From positions 1 to 64,000 of the forward strand of contig NZ_JARVRX010000007.1 of NCBI RefSeq assembly GCF_030209435.1: DNA of 64,000 bases. The letters run 5' to 3'. The notes under the pieces are model-generated. The model was not told the origin of the DNA and ran no database searches. It worked only from the letters and a program-made list of their open reading frames with translations. Numbering within the stretch: the stretch's first letter is position 1; each line of letters begins with the position of its first letter. A program made the position numbers and the translations under genes. This document shows positions 8,932 through 16,072 of this stretch, piece by piece. Origin of the DNA: Mycolicibacterium sp. lyk4-40-TYG-92 (GTDB taxonomy: Bacteria > Actinomycetota > Actinomycetes > Mycobacteriales > Mycobacteriaceae).

Positions 8932-10122
8932 TCAGCCCGCGAACTGGGCTTGCAGGAACGGGGTGGAGTCCGCCATCGAGGTCAGCACGGTGCTGGAGTG
9001 GTCGTCTTCGGGGTAGACGTGCAGCGTCACGTCCTGGCCGTTGGCCTTGAGCTGATCGGCGAACTTCAGCGTCGACGACGGCGGCACATCACGGTCCTTG
9101 AGGCCCACCCCGAGGAAAATCGGCCGGTCGTAGCCGGCGACCGGCGTGCCCATGAAGTCGGCCAGCGCTCCGCGCATGTCAGGTAGCGAGGCCAGCGGCG
9201 CGGAGAAGAACTGCGGCGGCGTCGAGCCGGTCAGGGCGTCGCTCAGCGGGAACGTGCACAAGGTTTCGGCCTTGTCCGCGGCGGACAGGCCCGCTGGGGT
9301 GAGCACGCTGTTGACGTCCGGACGGAGCTCGCGGAATGCCGCCAGGATGTACGCGGTGTAGGCCGACGCGATGGATCCCAACTCGGGTGGCAGCACCATC
9401 TCGGGACCCGCGGTGATGACGACGTCATCGATGTTCGCCGGCGTGCCGGTGGCCACGACGCCCCGGTAGTCCAAGCCCGTCCCCTTGCTGAACTCGGTGG
9501 CCCACCGCGCGCTCGCCACCGCCGCCGCGCCACCCTGGGACTGCCCCACCAGCGCCCACTTCGGTGACAGCGGCAGGTCCAGGTGATGCGCGGCGATCAC
9601 CGAATCGATGATGGCGTGCGCGGTGGCGACGCTGTTGAGGTAGCTCATGAGGCCCGGGGTGCCCAGACCCGTGTAGTCGGAGCCGACGACGACGTACCCC
9701 GCAGTCAGCCAGTGGCTCAGATATTTGTTGTCACGCGCGCTCCGCGGCTGCGCCGAGGGCGTGCAATCGTCGCCGAGGCCGACGGTGCCGTGCGCCCAGG
9801 CGATGACGGGCCATCCGCCCGGCGGGGCCTCGCCGGGCGGCACGAACACCGCGCCGCTACTGACCGCGGGCGAATTGTGTTGATCGGTGGTCGAATACAG
9901 GATTCGGTAGGCGCGTGCCGCAGCGGCGACCGACAGCTCGGGGTTCAGCGGGACGGACCGGATGAGACCGCCCGGCCGCGGCACCCGGTCGGCGAATGCC
10001 CGCGCATCCAGGCCCGACCAGTCCGGCGCAGCTGCCGCTGCCGTGGGTATCGGTGCCGTCACCAGCATCAAGCCGGCCGCGAAGACCGCCGTCAAACGTG
10101 AGAGGTTCGCCCGCAGAGCCAT
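8932..10122 (-). CDS. Secreted lipase (secretory lipase family alpha/beta hydrolase)
   Basis: Predicted exported lipase or esterase (396 aa from ATG 10122). The chosen start gives MALRANLSRLTAVFAAGLML, a classical signal peptide ending in an Ala-rich cleavage region; the longer frame to 10191 would add a charged, non-signal leader. The nucleophile elbow is GQSQGG, with DYTGLGTPG and, near the C-terminus, DRDVPPSST and PEDDHSS, which supply the likely Asp and His. This matches the secretory lipase (LIP) family. It is divergent from the MFS gene at 10198 and shares the repeat-bearing promoter region with it. Confidence 0.85.
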   Translation of the reverse strand: MALRANLSRLTAVFAAGLMLVTAPIPTAAAAAPDWSGLDARAFADRVPRPGGLIRSVPLNPELSVAAAARAYRILYSTTDQHNSPAVSSGAVFVPPGEAPPGGWPVIAWAHGTVGLGDDCTPSAQPRSARDNKYLSHWLTAGYVVVGSDYTGLGTPGLMSYLNSVATAHAIIDSVIAAHHLDLPLSPKWALVGQSQGGAAAVASARWATEFSKGTGLDYRGVVATGTPANIDDVVITAGPEMVLPPELGSIASAYTAYILAAFRELRPDVNSVLTPAGLSAADKAETLCTFPLSDALTGSTPPQFFSAPLASLPDMRGALADFMGTPVAGYDRPIFLGVGLKDRDVPPSSTLKFADQLKANGQDVTLHVYPEDDHSSTVLTSMADSTPFLQAQFAG

Positions 10123-10140
10123 GCCCCGAACTCTAGGACC

Positions 10141-10176
10141 TCTCATATATTGAGAAACAGATTCATATCTTGAGAA
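10141..10176. promoter_or_regulatory. paired operator-like repeats between lipase and MFS genes
   Basis: TCATATATTGAGAA (10143-10156) is repeated as TCATATCTTGAGAA (10163-10176), one mismatch in 14, exactly 20 bp apart, so both face the same side of the helix. The first copy is also part of the inverted repeat TCTCATATATTGAGA (10141-10155). AT-rich repeats like this are unusual at this GC content and look like binding sites for a regulator not encoded next door. Confidence 0.45.
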
Positions 10177-10197
10177 CCACGGTGGCACCATGAAGCC

Positions 10198-11412
10198 ATG
10201 GCCACCAATGTCTCAGCCGTCCGCCGCTGGTCGATGCTGGTGATCGCGCTCGGTTCGACGATGTGCGCCAACGTCTTCATCAACGGCGCCGCCTTCCTGA
10301 TCCCGACGCTGCACGGCGAACGCGGGCTGGACCTGTCACGCGCGGGCCTGGTCTCCGCCATGCCGAGCTTCGGCATGGTGCTGACGCTGATCGCCTGGGG
10401 CTGGGTCGTCGACCGGGTCGGTGAGCGGTTCGTGCTGACCGCGGGCTCGCTGTTGACCTCGGCCGCGGCCTTCGCCGCGGCCTGGGCCGACTCGCTGGTG
10501 GCGGTCGGGGCCTTCCTGCTGTTGGGCGGCATGGCGGCCGCGAGCTCCAATTCCGCCAGCGGCCGGTTGGTGGTCGGCTGGTTCCCACCCGAGCAACGTG
10601 GTCTGGTCATGGGTATCCGCCAGACGGCGCAGCCGTTGGGAGTTGGGCTGGGCGCCTTGGTGATTCCGCGACTGGCCGAATCGGCAGGGGTGTCCGCCGC
10701 GCTGTTGTTCCCCGCGATCGCCTGTCTGGTCGCCGCCGTGGTGACCGTCATCGGGGTCATCGATCCGCCCCGGCCGCACCGATCCGCCGCTCCCGCAGCC
10801 GATCTGGCCAATCCCTACCGCGGATCGTCGGTACTGGCACGCATCCATGCGGTGTCGGTACTGCTGGTCGTGCCGCAATGCCTGGTGTGGACGTTCTCGT
10901 TGGTGTGGCTGATGACAGCACACGGTTGGTCGGCCGGCGCGGCGGGCACCATGGTGACGGTGGCCCAATTATGCGGTGCCGCTGGGCGAATCGGCGCCGG
11001 CCGCTGGTCGGATCTGACCGGTTCGCGGCTGCATCCGGTACGGGTCATCGCCGTCCTGGCGGGTGCCACGATGGGCCTGCTGGCGCTGTGCGACTACCTG
11101 CACTGGCCGGTGGCGGTGTTCGTGATGGTGGTGGCGTCGGTGGTGACCGTGACCGATAACGGGTTGTCCTTCACCGCGATTGCCGAAATCGCCGGGCCGT
11201 TCTGGAGCGGGCGGGCGTTGGGTGTGCAGAACACGACGCAACTGCTGACGGCAGGCATCGTGCCGCCGGCATTCGGCGCCCTGATCGGAGTCTTCGGGTT
11301 CCCAGCGGCGTTCGCGGTGTGCGCACTGTTCCCCGTGCTGGCCGTGCCGCTGGTGCCAGTCGGGGCAGACCCGTTGCGCACCAAACCCGTTCCCACCCCA
11401 GTGCCGCGCTGA
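10198..11412 (+). CDS. MFS transporter (Rv2994-like)
   Basis: A 404-aa integral membrane transporter of the major facilitator superfamily with about twelve predicted membrane segments. The MFS motif A-like loop is GWVVDRVGERFVL near residues 66-78, and a second half-transporter copy is seen at GRWSDLTGSRLHPVRVI. It occupies the orthologue position of Rv2994, near the FAH-family gene. The substrate is unknown. ATG 10198 has only a weak GGTGG upstream. Control through the 20-bp-spaced repeats at 10143-10176 is likely. Confidence 0.85.
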   Translation: MATNVSAVRRWSMLVIALGSTMCANVFINGAAFLIPTLHGERGLDLSRAGLVSAMPSFGMVLTLIAWGWVVDRVGERFVLTAGSLLTSAAAFAAAWADSLVAVGAFLLLGGMAAASSNSASGRLVVGWFPPEQRGLVMGIRQTAQPLGVGLGALVIPRLAESAGVSAALLFPAIACLVAAVVTVIGVIDPPRPHRSAAPAADLANPYRGSSVLARIHAVSVLLVVPQCLVWTFSLVWLMTAHGWSAGAAGTMVTVAQLCGAAGRIGAGRWSDLTGSRLHPVRVIAVLAGATMGLLALCDYLHWPVAVFVMVVASVVTVTDNGLSFTAIAEIAGPFWSGRALGVQNTTQLLTAGIVPPAFGALIGVFGFPAAFAVCALFPVLAVPLVPVGADPLRTKPVPTPVPR

Positions 11413-11473
11413 CCGGTCGGCCCCGGCAACGCGGCGAGGCGTCGTCACGGCAGGGCTCTGGCCGCAAACATAT

Positions 11474-11509
11474 CCGGAACGCGACATCGCCGTTGATATC
11501 ACGTTCCGG
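11474..11509. terminator. weak hairpin between two convergent genes
   Basis: CCGGAACG (11474-11481) pairs with CGTTCCGG (11502-11509) around a 20-base loop in the gap between the MFS gene and the convergent Pro-rich gene. There is no T tract, so termination is only suggested by position. Confidence 0.3.
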
Positions 11510-11544
11510 GTACCGGCCCACCAGTCGAATCCGGCCGCGGAGGG

Positions 11545-13680
11545 TTACCCCGCCGGGCACATCGGCGGCGGGCACGTGGCACCCCGCGGTGCGGGCGCCG
11601 GGCGCGGTGCCGGCGCAGGAGGCGGCGCCTCATGCACTGGGGGCGGCGGGGCTTGATGCACCGGCGGCGGCGCCTCGTGCACCGGCGGCGGAGCCTGCCG
11701 GACCGGCTGCGGTGCCTCCTCCCGCGGCGCGGGAGCCGGGCGGACGGGCGCCTGCCGGATTGGGGCCGGGGCTTCGGGCGCCGGCGTGTCCGGCGCCGCC
11801 GCGTGCTTCGCCGGCGGCGCTGACACGGCTTGCTGCGGCTCTTGCTTCACCGGATTCGCCGGCGGCTCTGAAACCTGTTTCGGTGGAACCGGATTGGCTT
11901 CGTGCGGCTCCGCGTCCCGAATCGGCGGAGCCGCTTCCGGCGCCGACCGCGTCACGGTTTTCGGCTCGGCCGGCGGTGACGTTTTAGGCTCGGCCGGCGG
12001 TGCCACGGCATTCGGTGGCACGATCGCATCCGGTGTGCCTGCCTTCGGCCCCACCACCGTCGCACTCGGGGCAGCACTCGGGACAGGTCCCGGCACCCGG
12101 GCATCCCGCGCCGTGTTCGGCTTTTCCTGCGCCTGCGCCTGCGCCTGGGCCGGTGCGGGCGGCGGCACCGGGGCCAGCTTCGGCGCGGTGAACCCGGCCG
12201 GCACCTTCGACGGCGGTGGCGTCGGCACCGCTGCGGTCAATGCCGGTGGCGCCGCCGGTGTTCGATGATCGGCCACCGCAGCGGCGGAGTGCTGTCCCGA
12301 CGTCGAAGGCGTTTGCGTCCCGGCACCGGTGGCGGTCGAATTCAGGTCTTTGGTGACATCCCGGGCCGACTTCTCCGAGAGATCTTTCAGCAGACGATCA
12401 GAGGTGCTCGTCGCTTTGTCATTCGAGATGAACTGTGCCAGTGAGACATTCAGATTCACCACCGGCGACGACACCCGGGCGTTCACGTCCGTGACCGAAT
12501 GGGTGGCGCTGACCGCGGTGGTCGGCGGCGCCCAGTCACGATGACGTGGATCGTGCCAGTCCCGGTTCATGTTCCAGTTCTGGTACTGATTCGGGTTGAA
12601 TCCGTGCGCCTGGTCCCACTGCGTGCGTTCGTACACCGGATCGTCGTGGCGGAACTTCCACTGGTAGTACTGCACGTAGGGGTGGTGGTCGTTGTACCAA
12701 TCCTGGTTGCGCGCATCGCCGGGATGATCCCGGCGCTGGCCCCATTCATTGCAGCCGCCCCGATCCCAGCCGTCGCGGTCGTAGCCCGACCAGTTGTAGC
12801 CCGCCCAGTTGTAACCCCAGCGGTCGTAACCCCACCGGTCGTAGCCCCAGCGGTCGTAGCCCCAGCGGTTGAATCCGAGGAAGTCGTAGCCGTACTGGTT
12901 GTAGCCGCCGAGGTCGTAGTTGTACCAATCGTTGGAGTTGTAGCCGTAGAGCTGCCCCCAGGACGGGTCGTAGTAGCCGAGGTCCTGCAGATTCGGTGTC
13001 GCCGGTGGATCGACGGGTGGCGACCAGTCGGCCGCCGGGGCGGCGGGCACATCGGGTGGCGGCGGCACGAAAGTGTCGGACATCTGGTCGATGGGTGCTG
13101 CCGAACCCCCGCCCGAGTCCTGGTATCCCCATGTGGGCGCAGACGCGCTCATCAGGGCCACCTCGGGCGGCTGCGGCGCGCTGCCGGGGTCAGCGGCCTG
13201 AGGCTCAGCCGGCGGTGCGGGCAACGCGGGCAGCTGCTGTGCCGAATCGGGTGTGTACTGCAGAAGCTGTTGGGTCAGCTGCAAATAGAGGTTCTGCAGG
13301 CTGGTCCGCTGAGGTGAGGGCGACAGGAAGTCCAAACCCTGTTTGGCTTCGTTGAGTGACGTGCGAGCCGCCGTCAGTTGATCGGGCGTCGGCTGTTGCC
13401 CACTGCCCAGGATGTCCTGTGCCGCCTTCAGATCATCGACGACTGCGGTCAGCGCGACATCCTGCGCATGCCCGGGAAACACGGTCTTGTCGACGCCCCA
13501 GAGGGTGCCGCCCGGTGCTGCTTCGTACGACGCACCCAGCACACCCGCCACGAGCACCACCGCCACGCCGGCGGCCACGGCCGCCTTCCGCCGGCGGGTC
13601 CGTGGGATGAGCCTGCGCCACCGCGACGTGGGTGCAGGGGGCGGAACAACGTGAATGGGCGGGGAACTGAAAGTCGTCAT
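11545..13680 (-). CDS. Membrane-anchored Pro-rich protein with Tyr/Trp/Gly repeat region
   Basis: A 711-aa protein I cannot assign to a characterised family. ATG 13680 is chosen because GAGGAGGT lies just upstream; the frame stays open to 13773. Order: short Pro-rich cytoplasmic head, Arg-rich stretch, one membrane segment (about 32-51), then a conserved-looking helical domain (52-145) starting GGTLWGVDKTVFPGHAQDVA, which resembles the external part of RsdA-like/DUF5667 anti-sigma-related proteins. Residues 235-315 form an aromatic repeat of WGYDR-type units, and about 400 residues of Pro/Ala-rich, disordered sequence end in CPPPMCPAG. No sigma factor lies nearby, so an anti-sigma role is not supported. 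Confidence 0.75.
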   Translation of the reverse strand: MTTFSSPPIHVVPPPAPTSRWRRLIPRTRRRKAAVAAGVAVVLVAGVLGASYEAAPGGTLWGVDKTVFPGHAQDVALTAVVDDLKAAQDILGSGQQPTPDQLTAARTSLNEAKQGLDFLSPSPQRTSLQNLYLQLTQQLLQYTPDSAQQLPALPAPPAEPQAADPGSAPQPPEVALMSASAPTWGYQDSGGGSAAPIDQMSDTFVPPPPDVPAAPAADWSPPVDPPATPNLQDLGYYDPSWGQLYGYNSNDWYNYDLGGYNQYGYDFLGFNRWGYDRWGYDRWGYDRWGYNWAGYNWSGYDRDGWDRGGCNEWGQRRDHPGDARNQDWYNDHHPYVQYYQWKFRHDDPVYERTQWDQAHGFNPNQYQNWNMNRDWHDPRHRDWAPPTTAVSATHSVTDVNARVSSPVVNLNVSLAQFISNDKATSTSDRLLKDLSEKSARDVTKDLNSTATGAGTQTPSTSGQHSAAAVADHRTPAAPPALTAAVPTPPPSKVPAGFTAPKLAPVPPPAPAQAQAQAQEKPNTARDARVPGPVPSAAPSATVVGPKAGTPDAIVPPNAVAPPAEPKTSPPAEPKTVTRSAPEAAPPIRDAEPHEANPVPPKQVSEPPANPVKQEPQQAVSAPPAKHAAAPDTPAPEAPAPIRQAPVRPAPAPREEAPQPVRQAPPPVHEAPPPVHQAPPPPVHEAPPPAPAPRPAPAPRGATCPPPMCPAG
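12742..12978 (-). repeat. aromatic pentapeptide repeat region (WGYDR units)
   Basis: Within the Pro-rich protein, residues 235-313 are almost wholly Tyr, Trp, Gly, Asn, Asp and Arg. The centre reads WGYDR three times in register, flanked by degenerate copies (FNRWGY, YNWAGY, YNWSGY). The DNA shows matching near-identical 15-bp units, so recent expansion or slippage is likely. Confidence 0.8.
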
Positions 13681-14063
13681 GTCGACCTCCTCAACTACGA
13701 CGGATGGCCGTCGTCGCGGCGCTCCCGACCCGCGCGATTCCGGATACAAGTACCCGCTGGTTCCGGCCGGCATTCAGGCCCACCAGAACTACTAAGCACA
13801 ACTAAAGGCTACGCAGTCTCGGCACTCTCGCCAGGCCATGAACGGCATTCTCATCAACCCATAGCCCGCACATAGCGACGCACAGAAAGCGCTGACCGCC
13901 AGTCACTTTCAGCGCATCCGTCACAGCAGTCGCCGTCCCCTGCTTTCCACCGCGGCTCGGCCACTGGAGGTGTAGTCCCCGTACCCGCCCTCGTTGTCAC
14001 GAATCTGCACGTGGTGATGCGTTGTGCCTCGTGCTCTGTCACCTGTGCGCATTGCTGGGCTGC
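13681..14063. other. 383-base stretch without a supported gene
   Basis: No convincing coding sequence is seen. It holds the ribosome-binding site of the Pro-rich gene next to 13680, a hairpin with 7-bp arms GCGCTGA (13889-13895) and TCAGCGC (13909-13915), and, at 14052-14058, the sequence TTGCTGG that pairs with the end of the DIP1984 gene. Transcription from the tRNA-like element would run into this stretch on the minus strand. Confidence 0.5.
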
Positions 14064-14169
14064 GGTGTGAGTGTGGGAATCGAACCCGTTGCACTGCCCT
14101 CCGTGCACCTGAACGGTTGGAGCCGTTTGAGGTTTTGTGCACGCCTCCGCGACAACTACCTGCTACACC
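14064..14169 (-). ncRNA. tRNA-like RNA element downstream of DIP1984-family gene
   Basis: Read on the minus strand this segment has tRNA features but is not a normal tRNA. GGTGT at the 5' end can pair with ACACC at the 3' end. A T-arm core GGGTTCGATTCCC (14075-14087) matches the tRNA consensus, though its lower two pairs fail. A hairpin AACGG-CTCCAA-CCGTT (14112-14127) resembles an anticodon arm showing CCA but with a 6-nt loop, and it is clamped by a further 6-bp stem, GTGCAC with GTGCAC (14103-14108, 14137-14142). The D arm is unclear. Outside, TTGCTGG/CCAGCAA (14052-14058, 14184-14190) forms a closing stem using the last codons of the DIP1984 gene. Alternatives: a decayed tRNA, or a tRNA-mimic regulatory RNA like YrlA Y RNAs. 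Confidence 0.55.
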
Positions 14170-14178
14170 ATGCTGCTG

Positions 14179-14649
14179 TCAGTCCAGCAACTCGACCTCC
14201 CAGTTCGCCTTCTGAATCCGGACGTCAAGCTCACGCAACTCCTGCGCCACGTCATCGGCCTGCGACCGCAGATCGCGGGCGGACAAGGCGGACAACATCT
14301 TCAGCTCCGAACGCAGCTGCCGCGAGTAGCCGTATTGGTTGGCACCCGTGGCCGCGTCCGCAGCCGTGGTCAGAACGTGGTGCCGCAACCGCAGCGCGTC
14401 GCGCCGACCGAGTGCGTCGGTCAGCGTGCCGTCGGCCCCGACCGAGCTGGCCGCGTTGGTGCGGTTGATCCGCCGAATCAGGGACTCGTAATCGCCCAGC
14501 GCGCCGTCGATCTCGACGAGTAGCGCTGCGGCATCCTCCGCGGGCTCTTCGCCCTCCTGGAACCGCGCGTTACCCACGACACGCACGCGCAACTGTTCGA
14601 TGCGGCGAACTGCGTTCGCGCGCAACGACAGAGCTTCTGCCAACTTCAT
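14179..14649 (-). CDS. DIP1984 family protein
   Basis: A 156-aa, mostly helical, soluble protein of the DIP1984 family, whose function is not established. It opens MKLAEALSLRANAVRRIEQL and is rich in Arg and Glu with heptad-like spacing, suggesting a helical bundle or coiled coil. ATG 14649 is preceded by GAGGTGA. Its stop is ten bases before the start of the tRNA-like element, and its last codons (TTG CTG GAC TGA) can pair with sequence beyond that element, so gene and RNA are probably one transcript. This arrangement makes an RNA-related role plausible, but that is inference. Confidence 0.8.
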   Translation of the reverse strand: MKLAEALSLRANAVRRIEQLRVRVVGNARFQEGEEPAEDAAALLVEIDGALGDYESLIRRINRTNAASSVGADGTLTDALGRRDALRLRHHVLTTAADAATGANQYGYSRQLRSELKMLSALSARDLRSQADDVAQELRELDVRIQKANWEVELLD

Positions 14650-14766
14650 GATTCACCTCGCTTCTCGTGGCACAGACCGATCGTCCGTTGCTCGGCCCGA
14701 ACCATGATGAGCGCAAAGAGGTTGGCCGGCAACGTATTTTCCAGCGGGACGAACCGCCGGCCGCGA

Positions 14767-15051
14767 TCAGCTCTGAGCGCCGACGAAGAACAGCACGAGC
14801 ACCGCGACCAGACCGAACAGGGCGGCGAAGAACGCGCCACATGCCGCGTCGTCAAACCGTGGCCGCACCGTCGCGACAAGAACCGCGACCGCGGCGACCA
14901 GCAGCGCGCTTGCCGGCGCGAACAGCCAGTAGTACAACAGCGGCGCCGGCGACATCACGACCAAGCCAAGCGCGTAGCCGCCGAACAGATAACGCGGATC
15001 GATCTTCCGCTCGGTGCGGGGATCGAGCGTGCTTTCATACTCGTAGGACAT
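14767..15051 (-). CDS. Small membrane protein, unknown function
   Basis: A 94-aa protein with a charged head (MSYEYESTLDPRTERKIDPR) and about three membrane segments (GYALGLVVMSPAPLLYYWL, ASALLVAAVAVLVATV and a C-terminal one). ATG 15051 is favoured over GTG 15057 because GGAGGAGG (15058-15065) is six bases away. It lies 15 bases after another small membrane gene on the same strand, so they probably form an operon. I do not recognise the family. Confidence 0.65.
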   Translation of the reverse strand: MSYEYESTLDPRTERKIDPRYLFGGYALGLVVMSPAPLLYYWLFAPASALLVAAVAVLVATVRPRFDDAACGAFFAALFGLVAVLVLFFVGAQS

Positions 15052-15066
15052 GCGCACCTCCTCCGG

Positions 15067-15372
15067 TCAGCGCCACATCGCCACCGTGGCAATGGCTTGC
15101 AGGTACAGCAGACCGACGATGAACCAAACGCTCACAGGTGCCACCACCAGCGCCACAGCGACGCTGCTGAGCATCCGCGCGCGCGACAGCACCGCCGCAA
15201 TCACCAGGCATATCAGCGAAACACCCACCGCTACAGTCAAATTCGCTGTATCAATTCGGTCCAAGTTCGGATCATCGCCGGGACCCATGGCCCCGACAGC
15301 CAACAGACCCCAGCCGACTCCCCCTAATACCGCGCCGGCGAGTACGCCGCGCGTCCACTCCCTACCAGTCAA
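15067..15372 (-). CDS. Small membrane protein, unknown function
   Basis: A 101-aa protein with three predicted membrane segments and no recognised domain. It appears to start with TTG 15372, preceded by GGGGGG, and this start overlaps the stop of the upstream RibD-like gene by four bases (TTGA), indicating translational coupling. Product otherwise unknown. Confidence 0.6.
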   Translation of the reverse strand: MTGREWTRGVLAGAVLGGVGWGLLAVGAMGPGDDPNLDRIDTANLTVAVGVSLICLVIAAVLSRARMLSSVAVALVVAPVSVWFIVGLLYLQAIATVAMWR

Positions 15373-15995
15373 ACGTCCCCCCGATCCGGTGCACTCATGT
15401 CCCCCGTCGCCGGCACACCCCCGGCCAGCCCGTACTGCAGGTGAACGATGCCGGCCGGGCTGGACACCGGGGCCTTGAGCAGCGTCAGATTGGACGGCAC
15501 TGCGCCGCCGTCGAACACCTTTTTGCCGACCCCCAGCACAATAGGATGCACCCAGAGGTCCATTCGATCAAACAGTTTTTCGCGCAACAGGGTCTGTACG
15601 AAGTTCAAACTCCCGACCACTTTGACGTGCTCGTGACGGTCACGGATTTCCCGCACTTCCGCCACCAGATCCGCGCCGATCCGCGACGAGCCGGACCACG
15701 ACAGGTCCGGCTTGCCGCGGGAGGCGACGTACTTGGGGATGCGGTTGAACATGTCGGCGAATTCGTCATCCTGATGCGGCCAATAGCCCGCGAAGATGTC
15801 GTACGTCCGCCGGCCGAGCAGCAGCGCGTCGGTGCCTTCGTACGCGGCGCCGACCTGCTCCCCCGACACCTCGTCGATGAGCGGTGCCTGCCAGCCTTCG
15901 AACGGAAAACCGCCGTCGGAGTCCTCGCCGGGGCCGCCGGGCGCCTGCCCGACGAGGTCGAGAGTGGCGAACAACGCGAGGTGAATCTGGCCCAT
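15369..15995 (-). CDS. Dihydrofolate reductase family protein (RibD C-terminal-like)
   Basis: A 208-aa reductase of the RibD_C/DHFR superfamily, expected to use NADPH in the cytoplasm. The fold is visible in HLALFATLDLVGQAP, LLLGRRTYDIFAGYWP and KVVGSLNFVQTLLREKLFDRMDLWVHPIVLGVGKKVF, which match the family order. It lacks a deaminase domain, so it is probably not a riboflavin enzyme, and many such standalone proteins have no known substrate. First gene of a likely operon with two small membrane proteins. Confidence 0.85.
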   Translation of the reverse strand: MGQIHLALFATLDLVGQAPGGPGEDSDGGFPFEGWQAPLIDEVSGEQVGAAYEGTDALLLGRRTYDIFAGYWPHQDDEFADMFNRIPKYVASRGKPDLSWSGSSRIGADLVAEVREIRDRHEHVKVVGSLNFVQTLLREKLFDRMDLWVHPIVLGVGKKVFDGGAVPSNLTLLKAPVSSPAGIVHLQYGLAGGVPATGDMSAPDRGDV

Positions 15996-16072
15996 TTCTA
16001 GCTCCTGACGAGTCGGTGGTGTCTGTCAGTGAGGTAGACCATCGGACCCGGCGGAACTCATCGGGCAGTCGG

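Noticed and set aside
11545..13680. Anti-sigma factor RsdA
   Set aside because: Only the external helical part looks similar. The sigma-binding head is missing and there is no sigma factor gene nearby.
14064..14169. A standard tRNA-Trp (CCA anticodon)
   Set aside because: The anticodon loop has six bases, the lower T-stem does not pair, the acceptor is only five clear pairs and the element is too long. It is reported as a tRNA-like RNA instead.
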